From Streptomyces pyxinicus (GTDB lineage Bacteria; Actinomycetota; Actinomycetes; Streptomycetales; Streptomycetaceae), in NCBI RefSeq assembly GCF_024753135.1, contig NZ_JANUGP010000001.1, positions 524,974 through 588,973 on the forward strand: a DNA stretch of 64,000 nt, read 5' to 3'. The notes beneath the pieces are model-generated. The model saw only the letters and a list, made by a program, of their open reading frames with translations, made no database searches and was not told the origin of the DNA. Shown here piece after piece: positions 7,590-18,460 of this stretch (position 1 is its first letter; every line of letters starts with the position of its first letter). Both the position numbers and the translations under genes were made by a program.

Positions 7590-8495
7590 ATGCAGGTTCC
7601 CGCTCCGTTCGAATACCGGCGGGTGAGCACGGTGGACGAGGCGGTCGCGCTCCTGTACCGGCTCGGCGACACCGCCCGTCTGGTGGCCGGCGGGCACAGC
7701 CTTCTGCCGATGATGAAGCTGCGGCTGGCCAACTTCGAGTACCTGATCGACATCAACGAGCTGCACGACGAGCTGGGCTACGTCCGCGCCGAGCCCGGTC
7801 TGATCCGCATCGGCGCCATGACCCGGCACCGCGAGCTGCGGGAGTCCGCCGAGCTGGCCGCCGCCTTCCCGGTCTTCGGGGACGCCGAGCGCGTCATCGC
7901 CGACCCCCTCGTCCGCAACCGGGGCACCCTGGGCGGCTCCCTGTGCCAGGCAGACCCCTCCGAGGATCTGTCGGCGGTGTGCACCACACTGGACGCCTCC
8001 TGCGTGATCCACGGCATGGACGGCGAGCGGGTGGTGTCGATGGAGGACTTCCACCGGGGACCGTACGAGACGGCCGTCGGCGACGCGGAGATTCTCACCG
8101 AGGTCCGCTTCCCGGTCCGCCCGCGCGGGTCGAGCGCGTACGAGACGGTCGAGCGGCGCGCCGGGGACTGGGCGGTCGTCTCGGCGGGCGCGGCGGTCTG
8201 GCTGGACGAGGCCGGGCTGATCGCGGACGCCCGGGTCGGCCTCGCCGCCGTCGGCCCGCACACGGCCGGCATCCCCGGGATCGCGGAGGCGCTGCGCGGG
8301 CAGCGGCCCGCCGAGGAGCTGTGGGCACGGGCCGGGGACATCGCGGCCGAGGCGTGCGACCCGGTGACCGACCGGCGCGGCAGCGCCGCGTACAAGCGGC
8401 ATCTGGCCCGCGAGCTGACCATGCGCGTCCTGCGCCGGTCCGTGGCCCGGATCGACGCGCACATCGGCGGACACATCGACGGACAGGAGGTGTGA
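7590..8495 (+). CDS. coxM: CO dehydrogenase medium (FAD) subunit CoxM
   Basis: A 301-residue FAD-binding subunit of the xanthine oxidase family. It passes electrons from the iron-sulfur subunit to FAD and on to the respiratory chain. The FAD motifs are visible: [16 protein letters not shown] near residues 33-48 and [18 protein letters not shown] near 110-127. The C-terminal part ([16 protein letters not shown]) matches the CO dehydrogenase flavoprotein C-terminal domain. Length matches the family (about 290). First gene of the coxMSL operon; its stop lies two bases before the coxS start, after an AGGAGG. The assignment to CO dehydrogenase rather than another hydroxylase rests on the coxL signature. 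Confidence 0.92.
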   Translation: MQVPAPFEYRRVSTVDEAVALLYRLGDTARLVAGGHSLLPMMKLRLANFEYLIDINELHDELGYVRAEPGLIRIGAMTRHRELRESAELAAAFPVFGDAERVIADPLVRNRGTLGGSLCQADPSEDLSAVCTTLDASCVIHGMDGERVVSMEDFHRGPYETAVGDAEILTEVRFPVRPRGSSAYETVERRAGDWAVVSAGAAVWLDEAGLIADARVGLAAVGPHTAGIPGIAEALRGQRPAEELWARAGDIAAEACDPVTDRRGSAAYKRHLARELTMRVLRRSVARIDAHIGGHIDGQEV

Positions 8496-8497
8496 CC

Positions 8498-9018
8498 ATG
8501 CAGGTCACCATGACCGTGAACGGCGAGGAGGTCACCCGGGACATCGAGGGCCGGCTGCTGCTGGTGCACTTCCTGCGCGACCACCTCCAGCTGACCGGCA
8601 CGCACTGGGGCTGTGACACCAGCAACTGCGGTACCTGCGTGGTGTGGTTGGACGGCGAGCCCGTCAAGTCCTGTACGGTGCTGGCCGCGATGGCCGGCGG
8701 CCACGAGGTGCGCACCGTCGAGGGGCTGGAGCAGAACGGCGAACTGGACCCGGTGCAGCGCGGGTTCATCGAGTGCCACGGCTTGCAGTGCGGGTTCTGC
8801 ACACCCGGCATGATGATGACCGCCCGCGCCCTGCTGGACGCGAACCCGGACCCCTCCGACGAGGAGATCCGGGAGGCGATCTCGGGCCAGATCTGCCGCT
8901 GCACCGGCTACGCGACCATCGTCCGCTCGATCCGCTGGGCCGCCGCCGAACAGGCCGGCACCCGCACCACGGCCGAGGAGCCCGGGCGGACCGTCGCGTC
9001 GACCTCGGGGAGTGCCTC

Positions 9019-9022
<4 letters not shown>
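8498..9022 (+). CDS. coxS: CO dehydrogenase small (2x[2Fe-2S]) subunit CoxS
   Basis: A 174-residue iron-sulfur subunit. The N-terminal plant-ferredoxin-type cluster is bound by [15 protein letters not shown] and the later SCTVL. The C-terminal helical cluster is bound by [15 protein letters not shown] and QICRCTGY, the paired C-x2-C motifs of the family. It carries electrons from the molybdenum site to CoxM. The ATG at 8498 follows AGGAGG overlapping the end of coxM. A 20-residue Thr/Ser/Ala-rich tail extends slightly beyond the usual end. Its stop TGA overlaps the coxL ATG (ATGA at 9019-9022), so translation of the two is coupled. Confidence 0.95.
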
Positions 9023-11415
<2,393 letters not shown>

Positions 11416-11466
11416 CCGGTGGCGGCAGCGGGGTGAACGCGTACGGGGGCCGAGGAGGTGGCAGGG

Positions 11467-12360
11467 GTGCCGAGGACGGTGAGCGCGCGAGCGCTCGAAC
11501 TGGCCCAGCGGCGCGTGCCGTTCGTGCACGCCCGGGTGGTGCGCGCGCAGGCGCCGGCGTCCGCGCGGCCGGGTGACGAGGCAATCGTGTACGGCGACGG
11601 CACGATCGACGGGTTCGTCGGCGGTCTGTGCGCGGAGGGTTCGGTGCGTACGGCGGCGCTGGGCGCGCTGAACGGCGGCGGACCGCTCCTGCTGCGGGTG
11701 CTCCCGGCAGGCGAGGCGGTCTTCCCGGACACCCCGGGCGCCCGGGTGGTGGTCAACCCCTGCCTGTCCGGCGGGGCGTTGGAGATCTTCCTGGAACCGG
11801 TGCTGCCGCCGCCGCTCATCGAGGTCGTCGGCACCACTCCGATCGCGGAGGCGTTCGTCGCGCTCGCCGACGTGCTCGGCTACGCCACCACCCGCTCGCT
11901 CCCGGACGCGCCGCCCGCCGAACACACCGGCGCGGTGATCGTGGCCGGGCAGGGTCGCGGTGACGCGGAGGCGCTGCGGACCGCACTGGACGCGGGGGTC
12001 GGGCACATCGCCCTGGTGGCCAGCCGCCGCCGGGGCGCGGCCCTGCTCGACGAACTGGGCCTGACCGACGAGGAGCGGATCCGGGTGCACACCCCGGCCG
12101 GTCTCGACATCGGCGCCCGGACGGCACCGGAGGTCGCGCTGTCGATCCTGGCCGAGGTGGTCGAGGCGGTGCGCGCCCGGCCCGCCCCGATGCCGGAGAG
12201 GGCGCCCGTCCCGGAGCGGCCGCCGGAGCGGGTCGACCCGGTGTGCGGGATGACGGTCACCGTGACCGCCGGCACCCCGCATCTGGCCGCCGGGGACGAG
12301 GAGTTCTGGTTCTGCGGCACCGGCTGCCGGGACCGGTACGCGGCCGGACTGGTGGGCTAG
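11467..12360 (+). CDS. coxF: XdhC-family protein with C-terminal YHS domain (CoxF-like)
   Basis: A 297-residue protein joining two parts. Residues 1-240 are XdhC/CoxF-like: GDGTIDGFVGGLCAEGSVR replaces the usual GSVSGGCVEG, and IALVASRRRGAALLDELG and LDIGARTAPEVALSILAEVVE match the XdhC C-terminal domain. Residues about 255-297 are a YHS metal-binding module: VDPVCGMTVTV and FWFCGTGCRDRYAAG, with three cysteines that could bind a metal. YHS domains occur in metal transport and oxidation proteins, so a role in loading copper or molybdenum into CoxL is possible. The GTG at 11467 has GAGGAGG eight bases upstream; an earlier in-frame GTG (11458) overlaps that site. Confidence 0.82.
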   Translation: MPRTVSARALELAQRRVPFVHARVVRAQAPASARPGDEAIVYGDGTIDGFVGGLCAEGSVRTAALGALNGGGPLLLRVLPAGEAVFPDTPGARVVVNPCLSGGALEIFLEPVLPPPLIEVVGTTPIAEAFVALADVLGYATTRSLPDAPPAEHTGAVIVAGQGRGDAEALRTALDAGVGHIALVASRRRGAALLDELGLTDEERIRVHTPAGLDIGARTAPEVALSILAEVVEAVRARPAPMPERAPVPERPPERVDPVCGMTVTVTAGTPHLAAGDEEFWFCGTGCRDRYAAGLVG

Positions 12361-12363
12361 GGC

Positions 12364-13257
12364 GTGGGCGCGCTGTTCGCGGACGCCGAGGACGTACGGC
12401 GACGGCTCGCCGGGGTCGGCCACCTGGTGGACGAGGGCACGGCCACCGCCCTGTACCTGGCCTCCGTCCTGGACCGGCCGCTGCTGCTGGAGGGCGAGCC
12501 CGGCGTCGGCAAGACCAGCGCGGCCAAGGCGCTGGCCGAGGCCCTGGACACGCCGCTGATCCGGTTGCAGTGCTACGAGGGCCTGACGGCCGGCGAGGCG
12601 CTGTACGAGTGGAACTACCAGCGCCAGCTGCTCGCCGTCCGGCTCACCGAGGCACGCGGGGAGCACCTGGCCGACGCCGACCTGTTCACCGAGGAGTTCC
12701 TGCTGGACCGGCCGCTGCTGCGGGCGGTCCGGTACGCGGGGCCGCAGCCGCCGGTGCTGCTGATCGACGAGATCGACCGGGCCGACGACGAGTTCGAGGC
12801 GCTGCTCTTCGAGTTCCTCGGCGAGTGGACGATCACCATCCCGGAGCTGGGCACCTTCGCCGCCGTACGGCCCCCGGTCGTGGTCCTCACCTCCAACCGC
12901 AGCCGCGAGCTGCACGACGCGCTGCGCCGCCGCTGCCTGTACCACTGGATCGACTTCCCCACCCCCGAACGCGCGGCGGAGATCCTGCGCCGTTCGGTGC
13001 CGGCCGCCGGCGAGCCGCTGATCGCGTCCGCCACGGAGTTCATCGGCCGGGTCCGCGCCCTGGACCTGGACAAGGCGCCCGGCATGGCGGAGGCCATCGA
13101 CTGGGTCTCCGCGCTGGCCGCGCTGCGCGTCTCCCGGCTGACCCGCCCGGACCTCGTGCGCACCCTGAGCGCGGTCGCGAAGAGCCCCGACGACCGTACG
13201 GCCGTCACCGGGGCCCTCGGAGAACTCGGCTACCCCGAAGAAGCGAGGAGACCGTAA
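12364..13257 (+). CDS. coxD: MoxR-type AAA+ ATPase CoxD
   Basis: A 297-residue AAA+ ATPase of the MoxR/CoxD group. Walker A is GEPGVGKTS near residue 43, Walker B is VLLIDEIDRAD, and sensor 1 is VVLTSNRSREL. CoxD is known from the Oligotropha system as a membrane-linked chaperone needed to build the CuSMo centre of CoxL. GTG start three bases after the coxF stop. It lies directly before coxG and two genes before coxE, the VWA partner with which MoxR ATPases normally act. Confident at family level. Confidence 0.93.
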   Translation: MGALFADAEDVRRRLAGVGHLVDEGTATALYLASVLDRPLLLEGEPGVGKTSAAKALAEALDTPLIRLQCYEGLTAGEALYEWNYQRQLLAVRLTEARGEHLADADLFTEEFLLDRPLLRAVRYAGPQPPVLLIDEIDRADDEFEALLFEFLGEWTITIPELGTFAAVRPPVVVLTSNRSRELHDALRRRCLYHWIDFPTPERAAEILRRSVPAAGEPLIASATEFIGRVRALDLDKAPGMAEAIDWVSALAALRVSRLTRPDLVRTLSAVAKSPDDRTAVTGALGELGYPEEARRP

Positions 13258-13260
13258 GCC

Positions 13261-13935
13261 ATGAAGATCGACAACGAGTTCCGGGTCGACGTACCCGTCG
13301 AGCGCGCGTGGGAGGCGCTCACCGATCTGGAGGACCTCGCCCCGTGCATGCCGGGCGCGCAGCTCACCGGCGTCGAGGGGGACGTCTACCGGGGCAAGGT
13401 GCGCGTCAAGGTGGGGCCGGTGGTCAGCCAGTTCCAGGGCACGGCCCGGTTCGTGGAGCGGGACGCGGCGGACCACAGTGCCGTGATCAGCGCGGCCGGC
13501 AAGGACACCCGAGGCCAGGGCAACGCCTCGGCGACGGTCCGGGCCCGGCTGCGCCCCGACGGTGCGGGTACGGCCGTGAGCGTCAGCACCGACCTCAACA
13601 TCAGCGGGAAGCTGGCCCAGTTCGGCAGCGGCATGATCAAGGAGATCTCGGAGAAGCTGTTCGCGCAGTTCGTGGCGAACGTGGAGGAGCAGTTGCTGCA
13701 CGAGCCGGGGGCGGCCGAGGCTCCGGAGCCCGTGCCGGTCGCCGTACCGGAGCCCCCTCCGGCCGCCGCACCGGCCGTCCCGGCGCCGCCGCCCGTCCGC
13801 CAGGTGCCGCCCCCGCCGGACGACGAGCCGCTGGACCTCATGCGGTACGCCGGCACGTCGGTGTACAAGCGGCTGGTCCCGGTGGCCGCCGTCGCGGTCG
13901 TCGTCGGCGCGGTGATCTACTGGCGGCTGCGCTGA
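13261..13935 (+). CDS. coxG: CoxG, SRPBCC-fold protein with C-terminal membrane anchor
   Basis: A 224-residue protein. Residues 1-150 are the CoxG SRPBCC domain: MKIDNEFRVDVPVERAWEAL, PCMPGAQL, and GKVRVKVGPVVSQFQGTARF. A Pro/Ala/Glu-rich linker (about 155-190) leads to a single hydrophobic helix at 205-221 (LVPVAAVAVVVGAVIYW), so the folded domain is held on the inner face of the membrane by a flexible tether. CoxG homologues tether CO dehydrogenase to the membrane and have been reported to bind menaquinone and link the enzyme to the quinone pool. The linker and anchor seen here suit that role. Three bases after coxD. Confidence 0.92.
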   Translation: MKIDNEFRVDVPVERAWEALTDLEDLAPCMPGAQLTGVEGDVYRGKVRVKVGPVVSQFQGTARFVERDAADHSAVISAAGKDTRGQGNASATVRARLRPDGAGTAVSVSTDLNISGKLAQFGSGMIKEISEKLFAQFVANVEEQLLHEPGAAEAPEPVPVAVPEPPPAAAPAVPAPPPVRQVPPPPDDEPLDLMRYAGTSVYKRLVPVAAVAVVVGAVIYWRLR

Positions 13936-13951
13936 TCCGGGAGCCGGTGCG

Positions 13952-15238
13952 ATGACGTCGGCCGCCGGCCCCTTCCTGCCCGCCGTCGACCGGGCCGCGT
14001 TCGCCGTGGCGCTCGCCGACCGGCTGCGGCACGGGGGCGTGCCCGTGGGCATGACGGCCACGCGGGACTTCGTGTCCGCGCTGGCGGTGTCCCGGCCGGC
14101 CGGCCGGGCGGCGCTGTACTGGACGGCACGGGTCACCCTGGTCCGCGACCAGCCGTATCTGGCCCGTTTCGACGAGGTCTTCGACGCGGTGTTCGGCGAC
14201 GCCGTGCTCGCCATGGACCCGCACGCCCGCCGCACCGGCCCCGGCGCGGCTCCCCCGGCCGAGGACGACACGCACGCCCCGCCACCGGCCGGCGCCTCCG
14301 GTGACCCGGTGCCGGACGCGGGGCTGCCCTGGGTGACCCGGCCGGCGGTCGTCGGAGCCGCCGAGCGCAGTGCGGAGCACGTCCTCACCGTGCCGCAGCG
14401 GCTGCCGACCGAGCTGGCCGGTGCCGTGGACACGCCGTTCGAGCGGCTCGGCGAACAGGAGGCCGCGTTGCTCGGCCGGTGGCTGGAGACCGGGCTGCGG
14501 CAGTGGCCGACGCGCCGTTCACGCACGTACGCGGTCCGTCCGGGCGGGCACCGGGTGGCCATCCGGCAGACGGTCGCGCGTTCCCGGCGCACCGGCTGGG
14601 AACCGGTACGGCTGGTGCGCACCGGCCCGCTGGACCGGCCGCGGCGGGTCGTGGTGCTGTGCGACGTGAGCCGGTCGATGCAGGCGCAGGCGGTGGCGTA
14701 CCTGCATCTGATGCGGGCGCTGGCGCTGACCACGCACGCGGAGGTGTTCGCCTTCGCCACCTCGCTGACCCGGCTGACCCACGTGCTCGCGCACCGCTCG
14801 GCGGAGACCGCGTTCGAGGAGGCGTCGGAGCGGGTCGCGGACCGGTTCGGCGGCACCCGGATCGCGCACTGTCTGGAGACGCTGCTCGCCTCGCACCACG
14901 GGGGCGCGCTGCGCGGCGCGGTCGTGCTGATCGCCTCGGACGGCTGGGACGGCGACCCGCCCGAACGGCTGGCGGCGGCCATGGCCCGGCTGCGCCGCCG
15001 CGCGCACACCGTGGTCTGGCTCAACCCCCGCGCGGGCGCCCCGGGTTACTCCCCGCGCACCACGACCATGACCGCCGCACTCCCCCACGTCGACCTGCTG
15101 CTGCCCGCCGACACCTTCGCCTCGCTGCTGCGGGTGGCGCCCGAGGTGGCGCGCCTGAGCGGGCGGGGGCCGCGCGGCGGTACGGCCGTCAGCTCCAGAG
15201 CGTCACGTGGATGGCCGGGCGGAACCGGCCCGCCGTGA
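13952..15238 (+). CDS. coxE: VWA-domain protein CoxE
   Basis: A 428-residue protein of the CoxE family. The C-terminal half is a von Willebrand A domain with a MIDAS motif: VVVLCDVSRSMQ (DxSxS) near residue 235, then conserved Thr/Asp positions around VFAFATSLTRL and LIASDGWDGD. CoxE works with the MoxR ATPase CoxD in maturing the CoxL active site. The N-terminus (FLPAVDRAAFAVALADRLRHGGVPVG) is typical. Last gene of the cox operon. Its final 50 bases overlap, on the opposite strand, the end of the lysR gene; the extra C-terminal text after LSGRGPRGG looks unconserved. Confidence 0.92.
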   Translation: MTSAAGPFLPAVDRAAFAVALADRLRHGGVPVGMTATRDFVSALAVSRPAGRAALYWTARVTLVRDQPYLARFDEVFDAVFGDAVLAMDPHARRTGPGAAPPAEDDTHAPPPAGASGDPVPDAGLPWVTRPAVVGAAERSAEHVLTVPQRLPTELAGAVDTPFERLGEQEAALLGRWLETGLRQWPTRRSRTYAVRPGGHRVAIRQTVARSRRTGWEPVRLVRTGPLDRPRRVVVLCDVSRSMQAQAVAYLHLMRALALTTHAEVFAFATSLTRLTHVLAHRSAETAFEEASERVADRFGGTRIAHCLETLLASHHGGALRGAVVLIASDGWDGDPPERLAAAMARLRRRAHTVVWLNPRAGAPGYSPRTTTMTAALPHVDLLLPADTFASLLRVAPEVARLSGRGPRGGTAVSSRASRGWPGGTGPP

Positions 15239-16151
15239 CACCGGCGCCGCGCAGCATCGCCTGGATGGCGCGGGGCGTGGCGACGAAACGGCGCAGTTCC
15301 GCGGCGGCGGGCGGGGCCTCGCGGTCGCCGAGGGAGAGCAGGTTCCAGGAGCCGCGGGCGGGCAGATGGGGGCCGCTGAGCTGGCGCAGGTCCCCGTCGG
15401 CGAGGTCCTTGGTGATCGCGAACGCCACCGCGAGCGCGACACCCTGCCCGTGCTTGGCCTCGTCCACGGCGGCGGTGTGGCTCTGGAAGATCCGCTGGTG
15501 GTTCTCGGGCACGCCGAGCCGGCGCAGCACGGACGGCACGATGCCGACCCGGCCCACCGCGGACGGGCCCAGCAGCCAGGTCTGCTCCCGCAACTCGGCG
15601 AGGCCGGGGGCGCCGGACCGGTCGGCGAGCGGGTGGTCGGGGCCGACGACCGCGGTCACCTGGTAGTTCAGGAAGTGGGCGCAGGTCATCGAGTCGTCCA
15701 CGGTGGCGGGCCGGGGCCCGAGGGCCACGTCGACGGCCCGCTCGGCCAGCAGCAACGGGAAGCGCTGCGGGTCGTGGACGCTCAGCTCGACGTCCAGGTC
15801 GTCGGCGCGGCCCGCGAACAGCTCGATGAGGCCCGGCGCGGCGTACTCGGCGAACAAGCTCGACGCGGCGACCCGCAGCAGCCGCCGCCCGGAGCCGGCC
15901 TGCCGCACCTCAAGCACGGTCTGGTCCTGGAGACCCAGCAGCTCGGCCGCCCGGCTGGCGAGCCGCAGGCCGCCCGGTGTGAACGCCAGCCCGTGGGCGG
16001 TGCGTGTGAACAGCTTGTCGCCCAGTTCCCTGCGCAGGTGGGCGATGTGCATCGAGACGGCCGCCTCGGACACGGCCAGATCGGCCGCCGCCGCCTTGAC
16101 GGAACCGAGTCGGACGGTCGCCGAGAACGCCCGCAGCTGTGCCGGGGTCAA
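15189..16151 (-). CDS. LysR-family transcriptional regulator at the end of the cox cluster
   Basis: A 320-residue LysR-type regulator. The N-terminal winged HTH is clear: LRAFSATVRLGSVKAAAADLAVSEAAVSMHIAHLRRELGDKLF with FTPGGLRLASRA. The rest is the periplasmic-binding-like effector domain. It converges on coxE with a 50-base overlap, so transcription of one may hinder the other. LysR proteins normally act near their own gene; this is the only regulator in the cox block, so control of cox expression is likely but not shown. Two tandem copies of a 15-base repeat lie directly upstream of the start (16184-16213). Confidence 0.9.
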   Translation of the reverse strand: MTPAQLRAFSATVRLGSVKAAAADLAVSEAAVSMHIAHLRRELGDKLFTRTAHGLAFTPGGLRLASRAAELLGLQDQTVLEVRQAGSGRRLLRVAASSLFAEYAAPGLIELFAGRADDLDVELSVHDPQRFPLLLAERAVDVALGPRPATVDDSMTCAHFLNYQVTAVVGPDHPLADRSGAPGLAELREQTWLLGPSAVGRVGIVPSVLRRLGVPENHQRIFQSHTAAVDEAKHGQGVALAVAFAITKDLADGDLRQLSGPHLPARGSWNLLSLGDREAPPAAAELRRFVATPRAIQAMLRGAGVTAGRFRPAIHVTLWS

Positions 16152-16183
16152 CCGGAACCTCCTGTGCTCGGCACGGATGCCTC

Positions 16184-16213
16184 TTCACCTGTGACCTGTT
16201 CACCTGTGACCTG
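16184..16213. repeat. Perfect 15-base tandem repeat upstream of lysR
   Basis: TTCACCTGTGACCTG is present twice head to tail (16184-16198 and 16199-16213), 33 bases upstream of the lysR ATG. On the lysR strand the unit is CAGGTCACAGGTGAA. It may be an autoregulatory site or part of the promoter; no -10 box could be set with confidence. Confidence 0.75.
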
Positions 16214-16279
16214 CGTCTCAAGCTAGCGCACGGACCGTCGCGCAGCCATGGCTCGCACGCGGGCGGCGGGGCGGTCCGC

Positions 16280-18460
16280 TCACGCCTCGTCGAAGGTGCC
16301 GAGGCCGGTCAGGGCGCCCACCGGGTCCAGGTCGGGGGTGCCCCTGGGCCACCAGTCGTCGGCGTCCGGCTCCGACTCGTAGGCGTACCACAGGCCGTCG
16401 CGGCCGAGGCGGAGCTGGATGTGGACGCGCGGGTGGGTGAGGCGGTTGCGCCAGGGGCGGAACGCCGGCAGGTCGGCGGCGAGCAGCAGCGGGCGGGCCC
16501 GGTCGAAGCGGCCGGCCGGCGGGTCCCACGGCTCCTCCAGCACGGCGAGGCCCTCCGCGCCGCCCTGCCGCCAGGCGGCGACCGCCCGCGCGAGGTCGGC
16601 GGGGCTCCGGCCGGTGGCGGTGGCGAGCGTGGCGTAGAGCGCGCGGGTGGCGGCGGTCAGGCCGGATCCGGGGCGGGCGGCGGCGAGGCGGACCGCGTCC
16701 TGCCACAGGGTCAGGCCGCCGACCGGGTCGCGTCCGGTGGTGAGCAGCGCGTGGGCGCGGGCGGCGGCGTCGGTGGCCAGCTGGTCCAGCGCGAAGGGGT
16801 CGGGCCCGCCGGGGGCCGCCGGGTACGCCGGGGGCTGCTCGGGGTGCGGCGGTACGGGCAACGGGGGCGGCAGCGGCGGGAGTCGCCGCTCGGCGAGGGC
16901 CTCCGTGGCCCGGACGCCGGGGAGCGCCCCGGGTCCCCGTTCCTGAGCGGCGCGGGCCGCGCGGGCGGCGCTACGGCGGGACAGCGCGTCCAGCAGGTCC
17001 TTCTCGCCCCGGCCGCGCAGCAGGAGCAGCACGAGCGGGTCGGCGTCGAGGAGGCGTGCCGTCCGGTAGCAGAGGGCGGCGGCGTGCTTGCAGGGATGCC
17101 CGGAGTCGGGGCAGCTGCACCGGGGGGCGAGGTCGTCGGGGCCGGGCAGCAGCGGGACACCCCGGTCGGCCAGGGACTGGGGCAACTCCTTGTCGAGCAG
17201 CGCGGCGATGTCGGCGGGCCGGTCGGCGGCGGTGTCCAGGAACCGGGCCCACTGCTCGTCGTCCAGCGTGCGCACCCGCAGCTGCACGCGGTACGGGCGC
17301 GGGCGGCTCCCCCGCACGTACGCCAGTACCAGGCCCGGCGTCACGGTGATGGCGTCCACGTGCCCCTGCTCGGCGTACGCCCGCCCCCGCACCAGCCGCT
17401 TGGCGTCGAGCGCCCCCTGTTCCAGCGCCTCGACCCAGGCGTTGCCCCACCAGCTCCCGGCGAACGCCGCGCCATCCGACTCACCCTGCCGGGGCGCGAA
17501 CGCCGGGAAGGTACGGCGGAGTTCGCTGTCGCGGTGGGGGGCGGCCATGGTGGCGGGCGCGGGGTGAGGGGGCTGGCCGGGCGCCGTGTGCGGGGTGTCG
17601 GCGCCGGCGGCCGGTGCCGGGGTGTTCGGTGCCGGGTCCTCGGGAACGGGGCCCGGTTCCCACTGCTCGTCCGGGGTCTCCGTCCAGGTGGGCATGCGGA
17701 AGGCGGACGCCAGGTAGTGCCGCATGTCCTGGACGGCCTGGGGGCGGGGGCTATGAGGGTCCTCGCCGGGCTCGGAGGCTGCCGGCTGACCGGGAGTCCG
17801 GCGCCGGGGCCGGGGGTCCGCCGCCTCGGGACGCAGCGCCTCGCGCCGGGCTTCCCGGAGTGCCTCGCGAGCGGCATCACCGGGGCGGTGCCCGTCCGGG
17901 GCGGTACCGGGTACGGCCTTCCGTGCGGGCCGCGTCTCGGACACCGGGGCGGGGGCGGGGACCGGGACGGCGGGGTCGCGAGTCGGTACGGCGGGGTCGC
18001 CAGTCGGTACGACCGGACAGGACGTCGGTACGGCACTCTCGGCGGGCCGGGGCGCCACGCCGGCCGGCGGCTCCTCGCCACCACCCCGGCGGGTCGCCCT
18101 CGCCTCCCGAAGCGCCGCCCGCGCCACGTCGCCGGGCCTCGGCCAGGCGCTGCCGGGACCCTCACCGGACCCGGAATCGTCACCGTCACCGTCACCGTCA
18201 CCGGCGTCGGATTCCCTGGCTTCCTCGGCTTCCCCGGCGTCCTCGGCATCTGAAGCCCCGCCGCCCGTGCGCGGCGCCCCTCGCCCCTCCGCGGTGCCCT
18301 CCTCGGGACGCACCGCGGGCTCGCCCTCCGCCGCGCCGGAGTCCAGAGGCTCGGAACCGGTGGTCCCGTGATCCTCCTCGCCGCGGTCGGCCAGACGCTC
18401 CCGGGCCTCCCGCAGTGCTTTGCGGGCGGCGTCGGCCGGGTGGTGGTCGGGGGGCGTCAT
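16280..18460 (-). CDS. SWIM zinc-finger protein, partner of SNF2 ATPase
   Basis: A 726-residue protein. The SWIM motif CSCPDSGHPCKHAAALCY (C-x-C-xn-C-x-H) lies near residues 448-465 in a well-folded half that starts at FAGSWWGNAWVEALEQG. SWIM domains bind DNA or protein and often accompany SNF2 ATPases. Residues 1-300 are low-complexity, rich in Pro, Glu, Asp and Gly, but contain three copies of a short helical motif (DAARKALREAR, DVARAALREAR, DAAREALREAR at about 10, 111 and 195). The ATG overlaps the stop of the SNF2 gene (ATGA), so the pair is co-translated. Likely a DNA-linked helicase complex; the target is unknown. Confidence 0.85.
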   Translation of the reverse strand: MTPPDHHPADAARKALREARERLADRGEEDHGTTGSEPLDSGAAEGEPAVRPEEGTAEGRGAPRTGGGASDAEDAGEAEEARESDAGDGDGDGDDSGSGEGPGSAWPRPGDVARAALREARATRRGGGEEPPAGVAPRPAESAVPTSCPVVPTGDPAVPTRDPAVPVPAPAPVSETRPARKAVPGTAPDGHRPGDAAREALREARREALRPEAADPRPRRRTPGQPAASEPGEDPHSPRPQAVQDMRHYLASAFRMPTWTETPDEQWEPGPVPEDPAPNTPAPAAGADTPHTAPGQPPHPAPATMAAPHRDSELRRTFPAFAPRQGESDGAAFAGSWWGNAWVEALEQGALDAKRLVRGRAYAEQGHVDAITVTPGLVLAYVRGSRPRPYRVQLRVRTLDDEQWARFLDTAADRPADIAALLDKELPQSLADRGVPLLPGPDDLAPRCSCPDSGHPCKHAAALCYRTARLLDADPLVLLLLRGRGEKDLLDALSRRSAARAARAAQERGPGALPGVRATEALAERRLPPLPPPLPVPPHPEQPPAYPAAPGGPDPFALDQLATDAAARAHALLTTGRDPVGGLTLWQDAVRLAAARPGSGLTAATRALYATLATATGRSPADLARAVAAWRQGGAEGLAVLEEPWDPPAGRFDRARPLLLAADLPAFRPWRNRLTHPRVHIQLRLGRDGLWYAYESEPDADDWWPRGTPDLDPVGALTGLGTFDEA

